A DNA stretch of 64,000 nt from a bacterium. GTDB lineage: Bacteria; Actinomycetota; Acidimicrobiia; Spongiisociales; JAENVV01. This document shows positions 56,719-64,000 of the stretch, in pieces. How positions within the stretch are numbered: the first letter of the stretch is position 1; every line of letters begins with the position of its first letter. The notes beneath the pieces are model-generated. The model made no database searches and was not told the DNA's origin. It was given only the letters and a program-made list of their open reading frames with translations. Made by a program: the position numbers and the translations under genes. The stretch is taken from assembly GCA_024641305.1 (NCBI GenBank), contig JAHEDI010000005.1:1-64000 (forward strand). Direction: 5' to 3'.

Positions 56719-58266
56719 CTACCCATTCAGCGGCGCCAGGCCCAGACTCGGCAACGGAGGCATGGCCTCGTCGTATAACCAGGCGTCCACGAACCCGGTG
56801 AGGTCTTGGCCGGCCACCTCGTTGACGGTCGCGATGAAATCGGCGGTCGTGGCGTTGGCGTATGCGAACCGTTTCTGAAACGTCCTGGCAATATCAAAGA
56901 ACGTTTCGTCTCCGACCTCAAGCCGGAGGGCATGCAATGTCAAGCCACCACGCAGATAGACCGACGCATTGAAGATGTCGTCGGCTTTCGGTTCGCCTGG
57001 AGGCGGGAACTGCCGATAAGCCTGAGCGGCGGCCACAGACTCGGAACCGGTCCCGTTCAAGAATTGGCGACCACTCATCAACTCGTAGGCCTGGGCAATC
57101 CGTACGTCGCGAAACTCTGGCCCCTGGGTATCTTCAACCCACAACCACTGGGTATATGTGGCAAATCCCTCGTTGAGCCAGATGTCATCCCACCGCTCGA
57201 GAGAGACCGAATCGCCAAACCATTGGTGGGCCAATTCGTGAATGACCACCTCCTCGCCAAGGCTGAGAACCTGTGCTCCAAACGTGGACAGGGTCTGGGT
57301 TTCGAGGGCCACCCCGACCTCCGTCGTGTCGAGAACCAAGGCCCCGTATGTGTCGAACGGATAGGGGCCGAATCGATCGGCAAGGAACGCGATCATCTCG
57401 GCCTGTCTGTCGAAGATCGACAGAGTCGAATCGCGGATATCGACGTCGAAATAGTTTCGAATCACCACTCCGTCCGGCCCGTCCTGCTCAACCAGCTTGA
57501 AGTCCCCAACTCCAAAGGCCAGTAGGTACGGAGCGATCGGGTCCGCGACATCAAACATATATTTGATGAATCCGTCGTCGGCTCGCTCTACGTCGACGAG
57601 CGTGCCAGAGGCGGCAACCACTAGTGGTCCTGGCACCGAAACAGCCAGAGAATATGTGGCTTTGTCGCTGGGATGGTCGTTGACTGGCATCCATGATGAG
57701 GTTCCATCTGGCTCGCTGATAGCGAAAAATCCATCGACGGATCGTTGGATGCCCATCATGAAAGTCGCCGCTGGCGAGTCGTAGGGCTCGGTGAGACCGC
57801 CGTAAGTGATTGATAGAACAACGGTCTTTCCTGCCGCAACAACCTTCGCCGGGTCGATCCGCAGTTCACCGTTCTCGTGTGACCACTCAGCAGGTTCCCC
57901 ATCCACCGACACCGCCGAGGGAAAGAGAAAATCAAGATCCACCGACCAAGAGTCGAGGTCTTCAAGGGCCAGTATTTCCATTACGCTCTGGCCTTCCAGA
58001 CGTCCTGACGACGTGTCGAACCGGATGGCGACATCGACATGTTGGACGTCATACCCGGCGTTGCCAAGGTCGGGATAGAGGGGATCACCCAACCCGTCGT
58101 CAGCATGGATCCCCAGTCGGGCGACGGTGTCGGCCGCCGTAATGTCCGGATCGCCCGTGGATACGCCCGCAGCCGGGGCGGTCGTACTGGTTGGCGTACC
58201 GGTGCCCACCGAACAGGCCGCGGCCAGGACGGCGATTACCAGGAGGCTATGGGCGGTTCGCACCAT
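56719..58266 (-). CDS. M1-family metallopeptidase lipoprotein
   Basis: 515 residues from ATG 58266. The signal LLVIAVLAAACSVGTG contains a lipobox (Cys near residue 18) followed by a Thr-rich linker. A beta-rich N-terminal domain leads to the catalytic domain with VVIHELAHQWFGDSVSLERWDDIWLNEGFATY: zinc ligands HExxH plus the Glu 18 residues later. GVALETQ stands where aminopeptidase N has GxMEN. It would cleave N-terminal residues of peptides outside the membrane. It overlaps the cca gene by 20 bases. Confidence 0.87.
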   Translation of the reverse strand: MVRTAHSLLVIAVLAAACSVGTGTPTSTTAPAAGVSTGDPDITAADTVARLGIHADDGLGDPLYPDLGNAGYDVQHVDVAIRFDTSSGRLEGQSVMEILALEDLDSWSVDLDFLFPSAVSVDGEPAEWSHENGELRIDPAKVVAAGKTVVLSITYGGLTEPYDSPAATFMMGIQRSVDGFFAISEPDGTSSWMPVNDHPSDKATYSLAVSVPGPLVVAASGTLVDVERADDGFIKYMFDVADPIAPYLLAFGVGDFKLVEQDGPDGVVIRNYFDVDIRDSTLSIFDRQAEMIAFLADRFGPYPFDTYGALVLDTTEVGVALETQTLSTFGAQVLSLGEEVVIHELAHQWFGDSVSLERWDDIWLNEGFATYTQWLWVEDTQGPEFRDVRIAQAYELMSGRQFLNGTGSESVAAAQAYRQFPPPGEPKADDIFNASVYLRGGLTLHALRLEVGDETFFDIARTFQKRFAYANATTADFIATVNEVAGQDLTGFVDAWLYDEAMPPLPSLGLAPLNG

Positions 58267-59632
58267 GCTCCCCCATCCAGGCGTCGACCAGGGCGTACGC
58301 TTCGTCGGGATCGTAGGGACCGTGATCGATCCGGTATTCAAGAAGCATCCTCATAATCATCCCCACCTCCTTGCCGGGTCCGATCCCCACATACTTCATG
58401 ACATCGTTACCGTCGATTGGTGCCCGAAGCTTGTCGAGTTCCTCTGCCTCGGCAAGCACCGCGATACGTTCCTCCAACTCATCGATCCGACGCGAGATGA
58501 GCGCGGCCCGTTTTGGGTTGGCAGTGGTGACATCGGAACGAACGAGTTGGTTCAAGTCGTCGAGCAATTCCCCAGCATCGCGGGCGTAGCGCCGGACGGC
58601 CGAGTCGGTCCAACCCATCTTGAAGGTATGGGGACGCAAGTGAAGGAAGACCAACTGCCCGACCTCGTCCACCAGCGTTTTCGGGTATCGGAGCTCTCGA
58701 AGCCGGCGCCTGGCCATACGAGCGCCCACCACTTCATGATGATGAAACGTGACGCCCCCCTTGACGAACTCTCGCGTGTCGGGCTTGCCGATGTCGTGCA
58801 GCAACGCAGCCATTCGGATCCGTAGAAGCGGATCCGTCTTCTCAACCACCGCCAACGTATGTTCCCACACGTCCTTGTGACGATGAAACGGATCGTGTTG
58901 TTCGCTGAGCGCCACTAGCTCCGGTAAGAAGACGGCCGCCAAACCCGACTTCACAAGACCCCGCAACCCGCGTGCTGGAAACTCCCCGACAAGCAGCTTC
59001 GAGAACTCATCGCGGATACGCTCAGCCGAAACGATGGCGAGTCGATCCGCCATCCCGGCCGCGGCTCGTTCCGCCGCAGGATCACATTCAAAACCAAGAG
59101 TGGCCGCGAACCGGTACAAACGCAACATCCGGAGCGGATCGTCGGAAAAAGCCATTTCCGGTTCCAAGGGCGTTCGCAACTCTTGCCTGGCCAGATCGAC
59201 CAACCCACCAAATGGGTCGATGATCTGACCTCCTGCCACATCCAGGGCCATCGCGTTGATCGAGAAGTCTCGTCGCGACAGGTCCGTTTCGAGATCGTCT
59301 CCGAAGATCACTTTCGGCTTACGACTTTCATCGGCATATACCTCTGAACGGAACGTAGTGATTTCAAAACGCTGCTCGGCTATCTGCAGCCCAATGGTTC
59401 CGTACTGTTCGCCCATGGTGAACACCGAGCCGAGCGGGTCGACGATCCGTTTTACATCAGCCGGTCGGGCGTTCGTCGCAAAATCCAGATCGTCAGAGGT
59501 TCGGCCGAGCAATGCGTCGCGCAACGAGCCGCCGACCAGGAATAGTTCAAACCCGGCACCCGCGAAGTGGGCGCCGAGGCGGGAAGAGGCGGAATCATCG
59601 GCAACGAGCCAGGCGAGACGTTCGGGAATCAT
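58247..59632 (-). CDS. CCA tRNA nucleotidyltransferase with HD domain
   Basis: 461 residues from ATG 59632; TATCCT 10 bases upstream supports this start. The polymerase-beta-type head has LFLVGGSLRDALLGRTSDDLDFATNARP with the catalytic DxD, RRDFSINAMALD and EPEMAFSDDPLRMLRLYRFAATLGF. An HD domain follows (HKDVWEHTLAVVEK, RMAALLHDIGKPDTRE). It adds or repairs the CCA end of tRNA. In mycobacteria the homologue (pcnA) lies near mviN, and here too a MurJ-type pseudokinase is about 3 kb away. Confidence 0.9.
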   Translation of the reverse strand: MIPERLAWLVADDSASSRLGAHFAGAGFELFLVGGSLRDALLGRTSDDLDFATNARPADVKRIVDPLGSVFTMGEQYGTIGLQIAEQRFEITTFRSEVYADESRKPKVIFGDDLETDLSRRDFSINAMALDVAGGQIIDPFGGLVDLARQELRTPLEPEMAFSDDPLRMLRLYRFAATLGFECDPAAERAAAGMADRLAIVSAERIRDEFSKLLVGEFPARGLRGLVKSGLAAVFLPELVALSEQHDPFHRHKDVWEHTLAVVEKTDPLLRIRMAALLHDIGKPDTREFVKGGVTFHHHEVVGARMARRRLRELRYPKTLVDEVGQLVFLHLRPHTFKMGWTDSAVRRYARDAGELLDDLNQLVRSDVTTANPKRAALISRRIDELEERIAVLAEAEELDKLRAPIDGNDVMKYVGIGPGKEVGMIMRMLLEYRIDHGPYDPDEAYALVDAWMGEHGANRP

Positions 59633-59718
59633 GTAGCGCCAAAGGATAGATCGTTGGGGTTCTGCGCCGGCATACCGCCGGTCGAGCCGACGCAAGGTAG
59701 TTCGCACGCCCAACGAAA

Positions 59719-59749
59719 CGAGGGTCGCTCGCGTGTGCGGCGACCCTCG
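59719..59749 (-). terminator. Probable pilT terminator
   Basis: CGAGGGTCGC and GCGACCCTCG form a 10-bp stem with an 11-base loop about 80 bases after the pilT stop; on the minus strand TTTCGTT follows. Confidence 0.55.
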
Positions 59750-59831
59750 TCCCTTACTCCGCCCGCAAAGTTGATTCCGCCGGCCCTCCGTTGCCTGGCC
59801 TGCGGAACTGTGCGGGAATCCTGGTTTCAAC

Positions 59832-60911
59832 CTATACCGAGATGAGTCCTTCTTGTTCTGCCTTGACCCGGAAGTCGTGCGGGTTTGAAGCCGAAGTCAT
59901 CGCCGTCTGAAACGAGATCAAGCCGGCTTTGAACAGGCCAAGGATGGACTGGTCGAAGGTCTGCATACCGTAGAACTCTGATTCTGAGATAACTTCGATC
60001 AGGCTATTGGTCTGCGAAGCGTCCACGATGCGATCGTAGACCCGACCGTTATTCGTCATGATCTCAACCGCAGGAACCCGGCCGCCGTCGACCTTCTCCA
60101 ACAGGCGCTGACTAACCACGCCCTTGAGCGTCGCGGCCAGCATGATTCGCACCTGTTGCTGCTGATAGGGCGGGAAGAAGTCAATGATTCTGCTGACAGA
60201 CTCGGTGGCGTCAACGGTATGCAGCGTCGACAACACGAGGTGGCCCGTTTCGGCCGCCTGCAGGGCAGCCTTGACCGTCTCGGCGTCGCGCATTTCCCCG
60301 ATCAAAATGATGTCGGGGTCCTGGCGAAGCGCTCGCCTGAGTGCTTCGGTGAAGTCCTTGGTATCCATGCCAATTTCGCGCTGCGCGACAATTGACAGCT
60401 TGTCACGGTGAAGGACCTCGATTGGATCCTCGATCGTAATGATGTTGACCCGGCGTGTGCGGTTCATGTAATCGATGATCGAGGCAAGCGTGGTGGTCTT
60501 TCCCGATCCGGTTGGGCCGGTTACGAGCAGCAAGCCGCGACTCTCCTGAGATAGCTTCTCAAGTACGGTCGGAAGTCCGAGCTCTTCGAAGTTCTGCGTC
60601 GAAGGAAGCACCCGGCGCAGCACGAGACTTACCGATCCCCTCTGCCGGTAAACATTTACGCGAAAACGCCCCAGTTCGGCTTTGCCGTATGCGAAGTCTG
60701 CTTCGTTGATTTCACGGAACTCGGAGGCCGCCCGCTGGGTGAAGATCGAGTGGGCGTACTCCTCGGTGTCATTCGGCAGGAGCATCGGCAGGCTGGTTGG
60801 ATGCAGCTCGCCGTCGATCCTCATCACCGGAGGTGACCCCACCTTCAGGTGAAGGTCGGACGCACCAACATCAATCATCTTCTTCAGTAGCTCATCGAGC
60901 GAGGCAGACAA
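59832..60911 (-). CDS. pilT: Type IV pilus retraction ATPase PilT
   Basis: 359 residues from a TTG with AGGAGG five bases upstream. DLHLKVGSPPVMRIDGEL starts the N-terminal domain; Walker A is GPTGSGKTT near residue 132, the Asp box and His box are IEDPIEVLHRD and GHLVLSTLHTVDA, Walker B is DIILIGEMRD, and the PilT-specific end AIRDG-like AGLISFQTAM follows. The hexamer powers pilus retraction or, alone, other secretion functions. No pilin, pilB, pilC or pilM genes are in the window. Confidence 0.92.
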   Translation of the reverse strand: MSASLDELLKKMIDVGASDLHLKVGSPPVMRIDGELHPTSLPMLLPNDTEEYAHSIFTQRAASEFREINEADFAYGKAELGRFRVNVYRQRGSVSLVLRRVLPSTQNFEELGLPTVLEKLSQESRGLLLVTGPTGSGKTTTLASIIDYMNRTRRVNIITIEDPIEVLHRDKLSIVAQREIGMDTKDFTEALRRALRQDPDIILIGEMRDAETVKAALQAAETGHLVLSTLHTVDATESVSRIIDFFPPYQQQQVRIMLAATLKGVVSQRLLEKVDGGRVPAVEIMTNNGRVYDRIVDASQTNSLIEVISESEFYGMQTFDQSILGLFKAGLISFQTAMTSASNPHDFRVKAEQEGLISV

Positions 60912-60959
60912 ACACCCTCCTTTTTACGTACTGGTTCATCGGCCGACGCGGCCCGCGAC

Positions 60960-61979
60960 TTAACCGATCTCCCAAAAAGGTGCCAGAGAAGCTACCGCCA
61001 GATCAACAGCCCGCCAGGCGGCCGTCGGAGAATGGCCCTCGCTTTCAACGTGTCCGTCGGTAGCGCCGACCGTACCGTCAATCGTCGCCGCCACGGACGC
61101 TTCAATCGCCGCCAGGTTGTATCCGCCCTCCAAAAAGTAGATCACCCGCCCGGCCGCCGGAGCCAATCGACCGATGACCGATCCCATGTAGGCATAGTCT
61201 TCGGCCACCAGCATCCCATCCGCCAAAGGATCGTCACGATGGGCGTCGTAGCCGGCGGAAACCAGGATCCAATCTGGTCGAAACTGCTCAACGATTGGCG
61301 CGACGATTCGGGAAAAAGCCTGGCGATAGACGTCGCCACCGGATCCGGCAGGAAATGGCAAGTTAACGGTAAAGCCGGCTCCAGACCCGCTTCCCACCTC
61401 GTCAACCCACCCGCTCCCCGGATAAAAAGGAAACTCGTGCAGCGACAGGTAGAGGACATTGGGATCCTGTTCAAAAAGATCCTGGGTGCCGTTGCCGTGA
61501 TGAACGTCGAAGTCAACGATCGCCACTCGCTCTCCGCTGTCGACCAGGTATCGCGCCGTAATGGCAATATTGTTGAAAAGGCAAAACCCCATCGCTTGCC
61601 TGGCAACCGCATGGTGGCCCGGTGGGCGAATGGCCAGGAAGGCCAGGTCTGCGTCACCCTGGCGCAGGCTGGCGACCGCTTGAGGGCCGGCACCCGCAGC
61701 CCGTAATGCGGCATCCCAACTCGCTTTGACCGCGTATGTGTCGGGGTCGAGGTAGCCGCCACCTGCCCGACAATACGCTTCGATCGAATCAACATACGCC
61801 TGGGGGTGGACACGGAGGAGGGCCTGCCGATCGACCAGCTCGGCCTCCATGGAACTCAAATGAACCGAGGCGCGGTTCAGGCCGGCCACCACGGCTTGGA
61901 GGCGTTCGGGCCTTTCGGGATGTTGCCGGACGGCAGCATGCATGGAGAAGGCATCGTGTCGGACCATTAACAAGTGCAC
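60960..61979 (-). CDS. Histone-deacetylase-family deacylase
   Basis: 339 residues from GTG 61979 (ATG 61967 is an alternative). Class II HDAC-like motifs are HPERPERLQAV, AIRPPGHHA (catalytic His pair), GFCLFNNIAI, VDFDVHHGNGTQDLF (zinc Asp and His), SAGYDAHRDDPL (zinc Asp) and YFLEGGYNL. Bacterial members deacetylate polyamines or acetyl-lysine; the substrate here is unknown. It lies 48 bases upstream of pilT on the same strand. Confidence 0.88.
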   Translation of the reverse strand: MHLLMVRHDAFSMHAAVRQHPERPERLQAVVAGLNRASVHLSSMEAELVDRQALLRVHPQAYVDSIEAYCRAGGGYLDPDTYAVKASWDAALRAAGAGPQAVASLRQGDADLAFLAIRPPGHHAVARQAMGFCLFNNIAITARYLVDSGERVAIVDFDVHHGNGTQDLFEQDPNVLYLSLHEFPFYPGSGWVDEVGSGSGAGFTVNLPFPAGSGGDVYRQAFSRIVAPIVEQFRPDWILVSAGYDAHRDDPLADGMLVAEDYAYMGSVIGRLAPAAGRVIYFLEGGYNLAAIEASVAATIDGTVGATDGHVESEGHSPTAAWRAVDLAVASLAPFWEIG

Positions 61980-62058
61980 GACCCCACTCTGGCATAACGG
62001 ATGACTCCACAAAACCGCTTGCGGCCATAGAGTGTCACCTACGGAGAGAAAGTATTTA

Positions 62059-62772
62059 GTGACTATCACCATGCGCGGCACGTGGCCGGAACAATTGACG
62101 CTACGTCGTGGTTGGGCCAAAGCCATGGCCAGGCCCTGGAACGACGACTTCCCTGGCGTGCAGCTACGGCTGGTCCGTGGGAGCAAAGAGTTCGTAGCCG
62201 ACTGCGCGACCGAGCTGGCTTCCGGATACGGACAAGTCGTATCCCCCCCGCTCCCCGGCGAAAGCCAGAAGCTTTGGAAAGAGGCCGGTTTCAAACCCTG
62301 GTTACGCCTCGACCTGTTTTCACGCGATCTGCACAGCCGCATTGACCCGCCCGGCATCCCGGTCGGTAACGGAGACCCCTCTGATTGGGAACGAGCGATA
62401 GCCATCGACCGGCTGGCGTTCGAACCCACCTGGCGGCTAGGGGCGGCCGGACTGGCCGAGTCCCGGGAAGCGACTCCTCGCAGCTCGTTCCTGGTCTCGC
62501 GCAAGGAATCGGCCATGGTTGGATTTGCCATAGTCGGAGTGGCTGGATCGGTTTCCTACCTACAGCGGGTGGCCGTTCACCCGGACCATCAGGGCGAGGG
62601 AACTGGCCGATCGCTGGTGCGGGCCTCCCTGAGATGGGGTCAAAAACACGGAGCATCTTCCATGCTCCTCAACACCCAACCTGAGAACACTGCCGCGGCG
62701 CGCTTGTACATGTCCGAAGGTTTTGTTCGCCTCTCCTACGGGTTGGACGTACTCAAGTTCGAGTCGTCCTGA
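62059..62772 (+). CDS. GNAT acetyltransferase (RimI-like domain)
   Basis: 237 residues from GTG 62059; TAGAGT at 62028-62033 could be the -10, with GGAGAG between it and the start. The first 105 residues are non-catalytic; the acetyl-CoA domain is VSYLQRVAVHPDHQGEGTGRSLVRASLRWG, followed by MLLNTQPENTAAARLYMSEGFV. In mycobacteria no acetyltransferase precedes mviN, so the link may be lineage-specific. It overlaps the pseudokinase by one base (TGATG). Confidence 0.78.
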   Translation: MTITMRGTWPEQLTLRRGWAKAMARPWNDDFPGVQLRLVRGSKEFVADCATELASGYGQVVSPPLPGESQKLWKEAGFKPWLRLDLFSRDLHSRIDPPGIPVGNGDPSDWERAIAIDRLAFEPTWRLGAAGLAESREATPRSSFLVSRKESAMVGFAIVGVAGSVSYLQRVAVHPDHQGEGTGRSLVRASLRWGQKHGASSMLLNTQPENTAAARLYMSEGFVRLSYGLDVLKFESS

Positions 62773-64000
62773 TGGCCCCGCGACTCCCGGACCGATACCG
62801 GCTTGAAGTTCGGCTTGGAACGGACGGCGACATCGAGGAATGGCTGGCTACCGACCTCCCCCTCGATAGACCGGTGCTGCTCCGGTTTCTTCCGGCAGGC
62901 ACTTCGCCCGATCGATCCGCCGAATTTCTCGAAACCGTACGAGCCGCCGCCGGCGTATCTCACACCCATGTCGCCACCATCTATGCGGCCGGTACCATCG
63001 ACGACACCACATACTCGATCAGCGAGTGGGCCGGCGGCGTATCACTGGCCGACCGGGCACTGGCCCGCGAGGCCATTCCACCGGAGGAACTGCTACCGAA
63101 CGCGGCCGGGCTTTCGAGCGCGCTCGCTGCAATACATGCAGCCGGGATCGTGCACGGGGCCATCGACGCAGAGTCCATCTTGTTCTCTGCCGCCCACCCG
63201 GCCAAGATCGCCGGGTTCGGACGCCCTCCCCGTTGGCGGACCGCAACCGAGGACGTTCAATCGCTCTCGGCCCTGTTCGAAAGCACGATAACGGGACGCC
63301 CGATCGGTGCCGCCTTGCCGTCTCAGGTCGTCGACGCCATCTCGCCGGAAGTTGACCTGGCGCTTGAGCAGGGAAGGTCGGGGGAAGTAGACGCGCTCCA
63401 GTTGGCCGGCGCCCTACGGGCCGCTCCGCTGCTAGCACCACCCAGGCGCCGCTGGACCGGATGGAACTGGCGTTGGGTCGGGCCGGCCGGCATCCTGTTC
63501 GTTATCGCCGGGTTGTTGGTTCTACTCGGTTCAAACCTCGCCGGCCAAGGCGGGATCAGTCTCCCCTCCGGGTCGCCGGGTAGCACTTCGCCAACTACCT
63601 CACCTCCCTCAAATGCTGCCGTGACCGGAACACCCGGAACAACCACTCCCGAAGCTTCTCTGCTGGTCGCCGAAGCTGTCAGCGCGAGCGCCTACGACCC
63701 CTTTGGAACCGATGGGGAGCACGACGAACTCGCCAGCCAGGCGATCGACGGCGACTTCACGACCTCGTGGAAGACCGAAAGCTACAACTCACCCCTTCCC
63801 CGGCTCAAAGACGGAGTCGGATTATCCGTATCCGTTCGAGGGCCAGTGACCACAGTTGAGATCTCGGGGGCAAGGGACGGCACGGTGTTCGAACTCTATT
63901 GGGCACCAGGACAAGTTTCCGCTTTCGGAGACTGGACGAGGATCGCCGAGGGCACCATCCGCAACGGCGGAGCCAATGTGCCTGTGCCACCCACCGATGG
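62772..64000 (+). CDS. Pseudokinase with discoidin-like external domain (MurJ/MviN partner), incomplete
   Basis: The frame is open from ATG 62772 to the window end (409 codons). A protein-kinase-like domain (residues 1-215) lacks catalytic parts: no Gly-rich loop, HRD reads HGA in IVHGAIDAESILF, and DFG reads GFG. One transmembrane helix (ILFVIAGLLVLLG, about 238-256), a Ser/Thr/Pro-rich linker and an external domain (SAYDPFGTDGEHDELASQAI then TTSWKTESY) follow. In M. tuberculosis the MurJ homologue MviN carries the same pseudokinase, helix and external domain as one chain; here they form a separate gene. It probably binds FhaA-type or MurJ partners in peptidoglycan synthesis. Confidence 0.8.
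   Translation, partial: MAPRLPDRYRLEVRLGTDGDIEEWLATDLPLDRPVLLRFLPAGTSPDRSAEFLETVRAAAGVSHTHVATIYAAGTIDDTTYSISEWAGGVSLADRALAREAIPPEELLPNAAGLSSALAAIHAAGIVHGAIDAESILFSAAHPAKIAGFGRPPRWRTATEDVQSLSALFESTITGRPIGAALPSQVVDAISPEVDLALEQGRSGEVDALQLAGALRAAPLLAPPRRRWTGWNWRWVGPAGILFVIAGLLVLLGSNLAGQGGISLPSGSPGSTSPTTSPPSNAAVTGTPGTTTPEASLLVAEAVSASAYDPFGTDGEHDELASQAIDGDFTTSWKTESYNSPLPRLKDGVGLSVSVRGPVTTVEISGARDGTVFELYWAPGQVSAFGDWTRIAEGTIRNGGANVPVPPTD

Noticed and set aside
61980-62531. N-terminal extension of the deacylase frame to 62531
   Set aside because: It runs antisense through the acetyltransferase gene, and the family start is at VHLLMVRHDAFSMH.
1-64000. tRNA, rRNA, CRISPR, IS element or prophage
   Set aside because: I scanned for TTC-A/G-A T-loops, direct repeat-spacer patterns, transposase or integrase motifs and found none that hold up.

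Overview
The window looks like part of a chromosome from a high-GC Gram-positive bacterium of the phylum Actinomycetota, probably an Acidimicrobiia-like lineage. That placement is my inference. It rests on the argCJB..RGH gene order, GTG and TTG starts, many leaderless-type promoters, lipoproteins with Thr-rich linkers, a free-standing MurJ-type pseudokinase and an unlinked pilT. I see no tRNA, rRNA, insertion sequence, integrase, phage gene or CRISPR array. Genes are tightly packed, with many 1-4 base start/stop overlaps, and no stretch above 300 bases lacks a gene.

Layout. 0-7.5 kb: nitroreductase tail, succinate-semialdehyde dehydrogenase, an ECF sigma factor with a coupled membrane protein, argS, a protein made of eleven 22-residue repeats, and a ROK sugar kinase. 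7.5-16.6 kb: heterodimeric ABC exporter, drug-type MFS exporter, rlmH, a three-gene PspC/LiaF-like envelope operon with a 57-aa last gene, a DMT exporter and a DoxX-like protein. Two orphan intrinsic terminators lie in gene leaders here. 16.6-22 kb: lipoproteins, a c-type cytochrome, then rpsF-ssb-rpsR-rplI-dnaB. 22-26.5 kb: threonine catabolism (kbl-tdh), then a sensor kinase overlapping a cupredoxin-like lipoprotein.

26.5-33 kb: pncA and pncB face a four-gene molybdenum hydroxylase whose Mo subunit is split in two. The gene order FAD, FeS, large, medium matches the known clostridial nicotinate dehydrogenase. 33-39.9 kb: sortase-like lipoprotein with a putative substrate, panB overlapping a DUF192 lipoprotein that seems to start at ACG, a TetR regulator with a clear promoter/operator, and pyrE-PH protein-nfo. 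40-50.5 kb: second sensor kinase, zinc-ribbon RNase HI, cis-prenyltransferase, acetyltransferases, a 50-aa Cys-rich peptide, aminopeptidase P, MgtC, haloalkane dehalogenase, an HTH_42 protein and an AEC transporter.

50.5-64 kb: arginine genes argC-J-B-R-G-H with argD and argF absent and an ARG-box-like promoter before argC, an M1 peptidase lipoprotein, CCA nucleotidyltransferase, pilT, an HDAC-like deacylase, an acetyltransferase and a truncated pseudokinase that runs off the end. In other actinobacteria the CCA enzyme and MurJ/pseudokinase genes lie near the replication origin, as does rpsF-dnaB. No dnaA is present here.

A recurrent signal is a TANNNT hexamer placed 6-7 bases before a start codon with no Shine-Dalgarno sequence. 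I count fourteen, so leaderless transcription appears common, and I used it to choose several starts.
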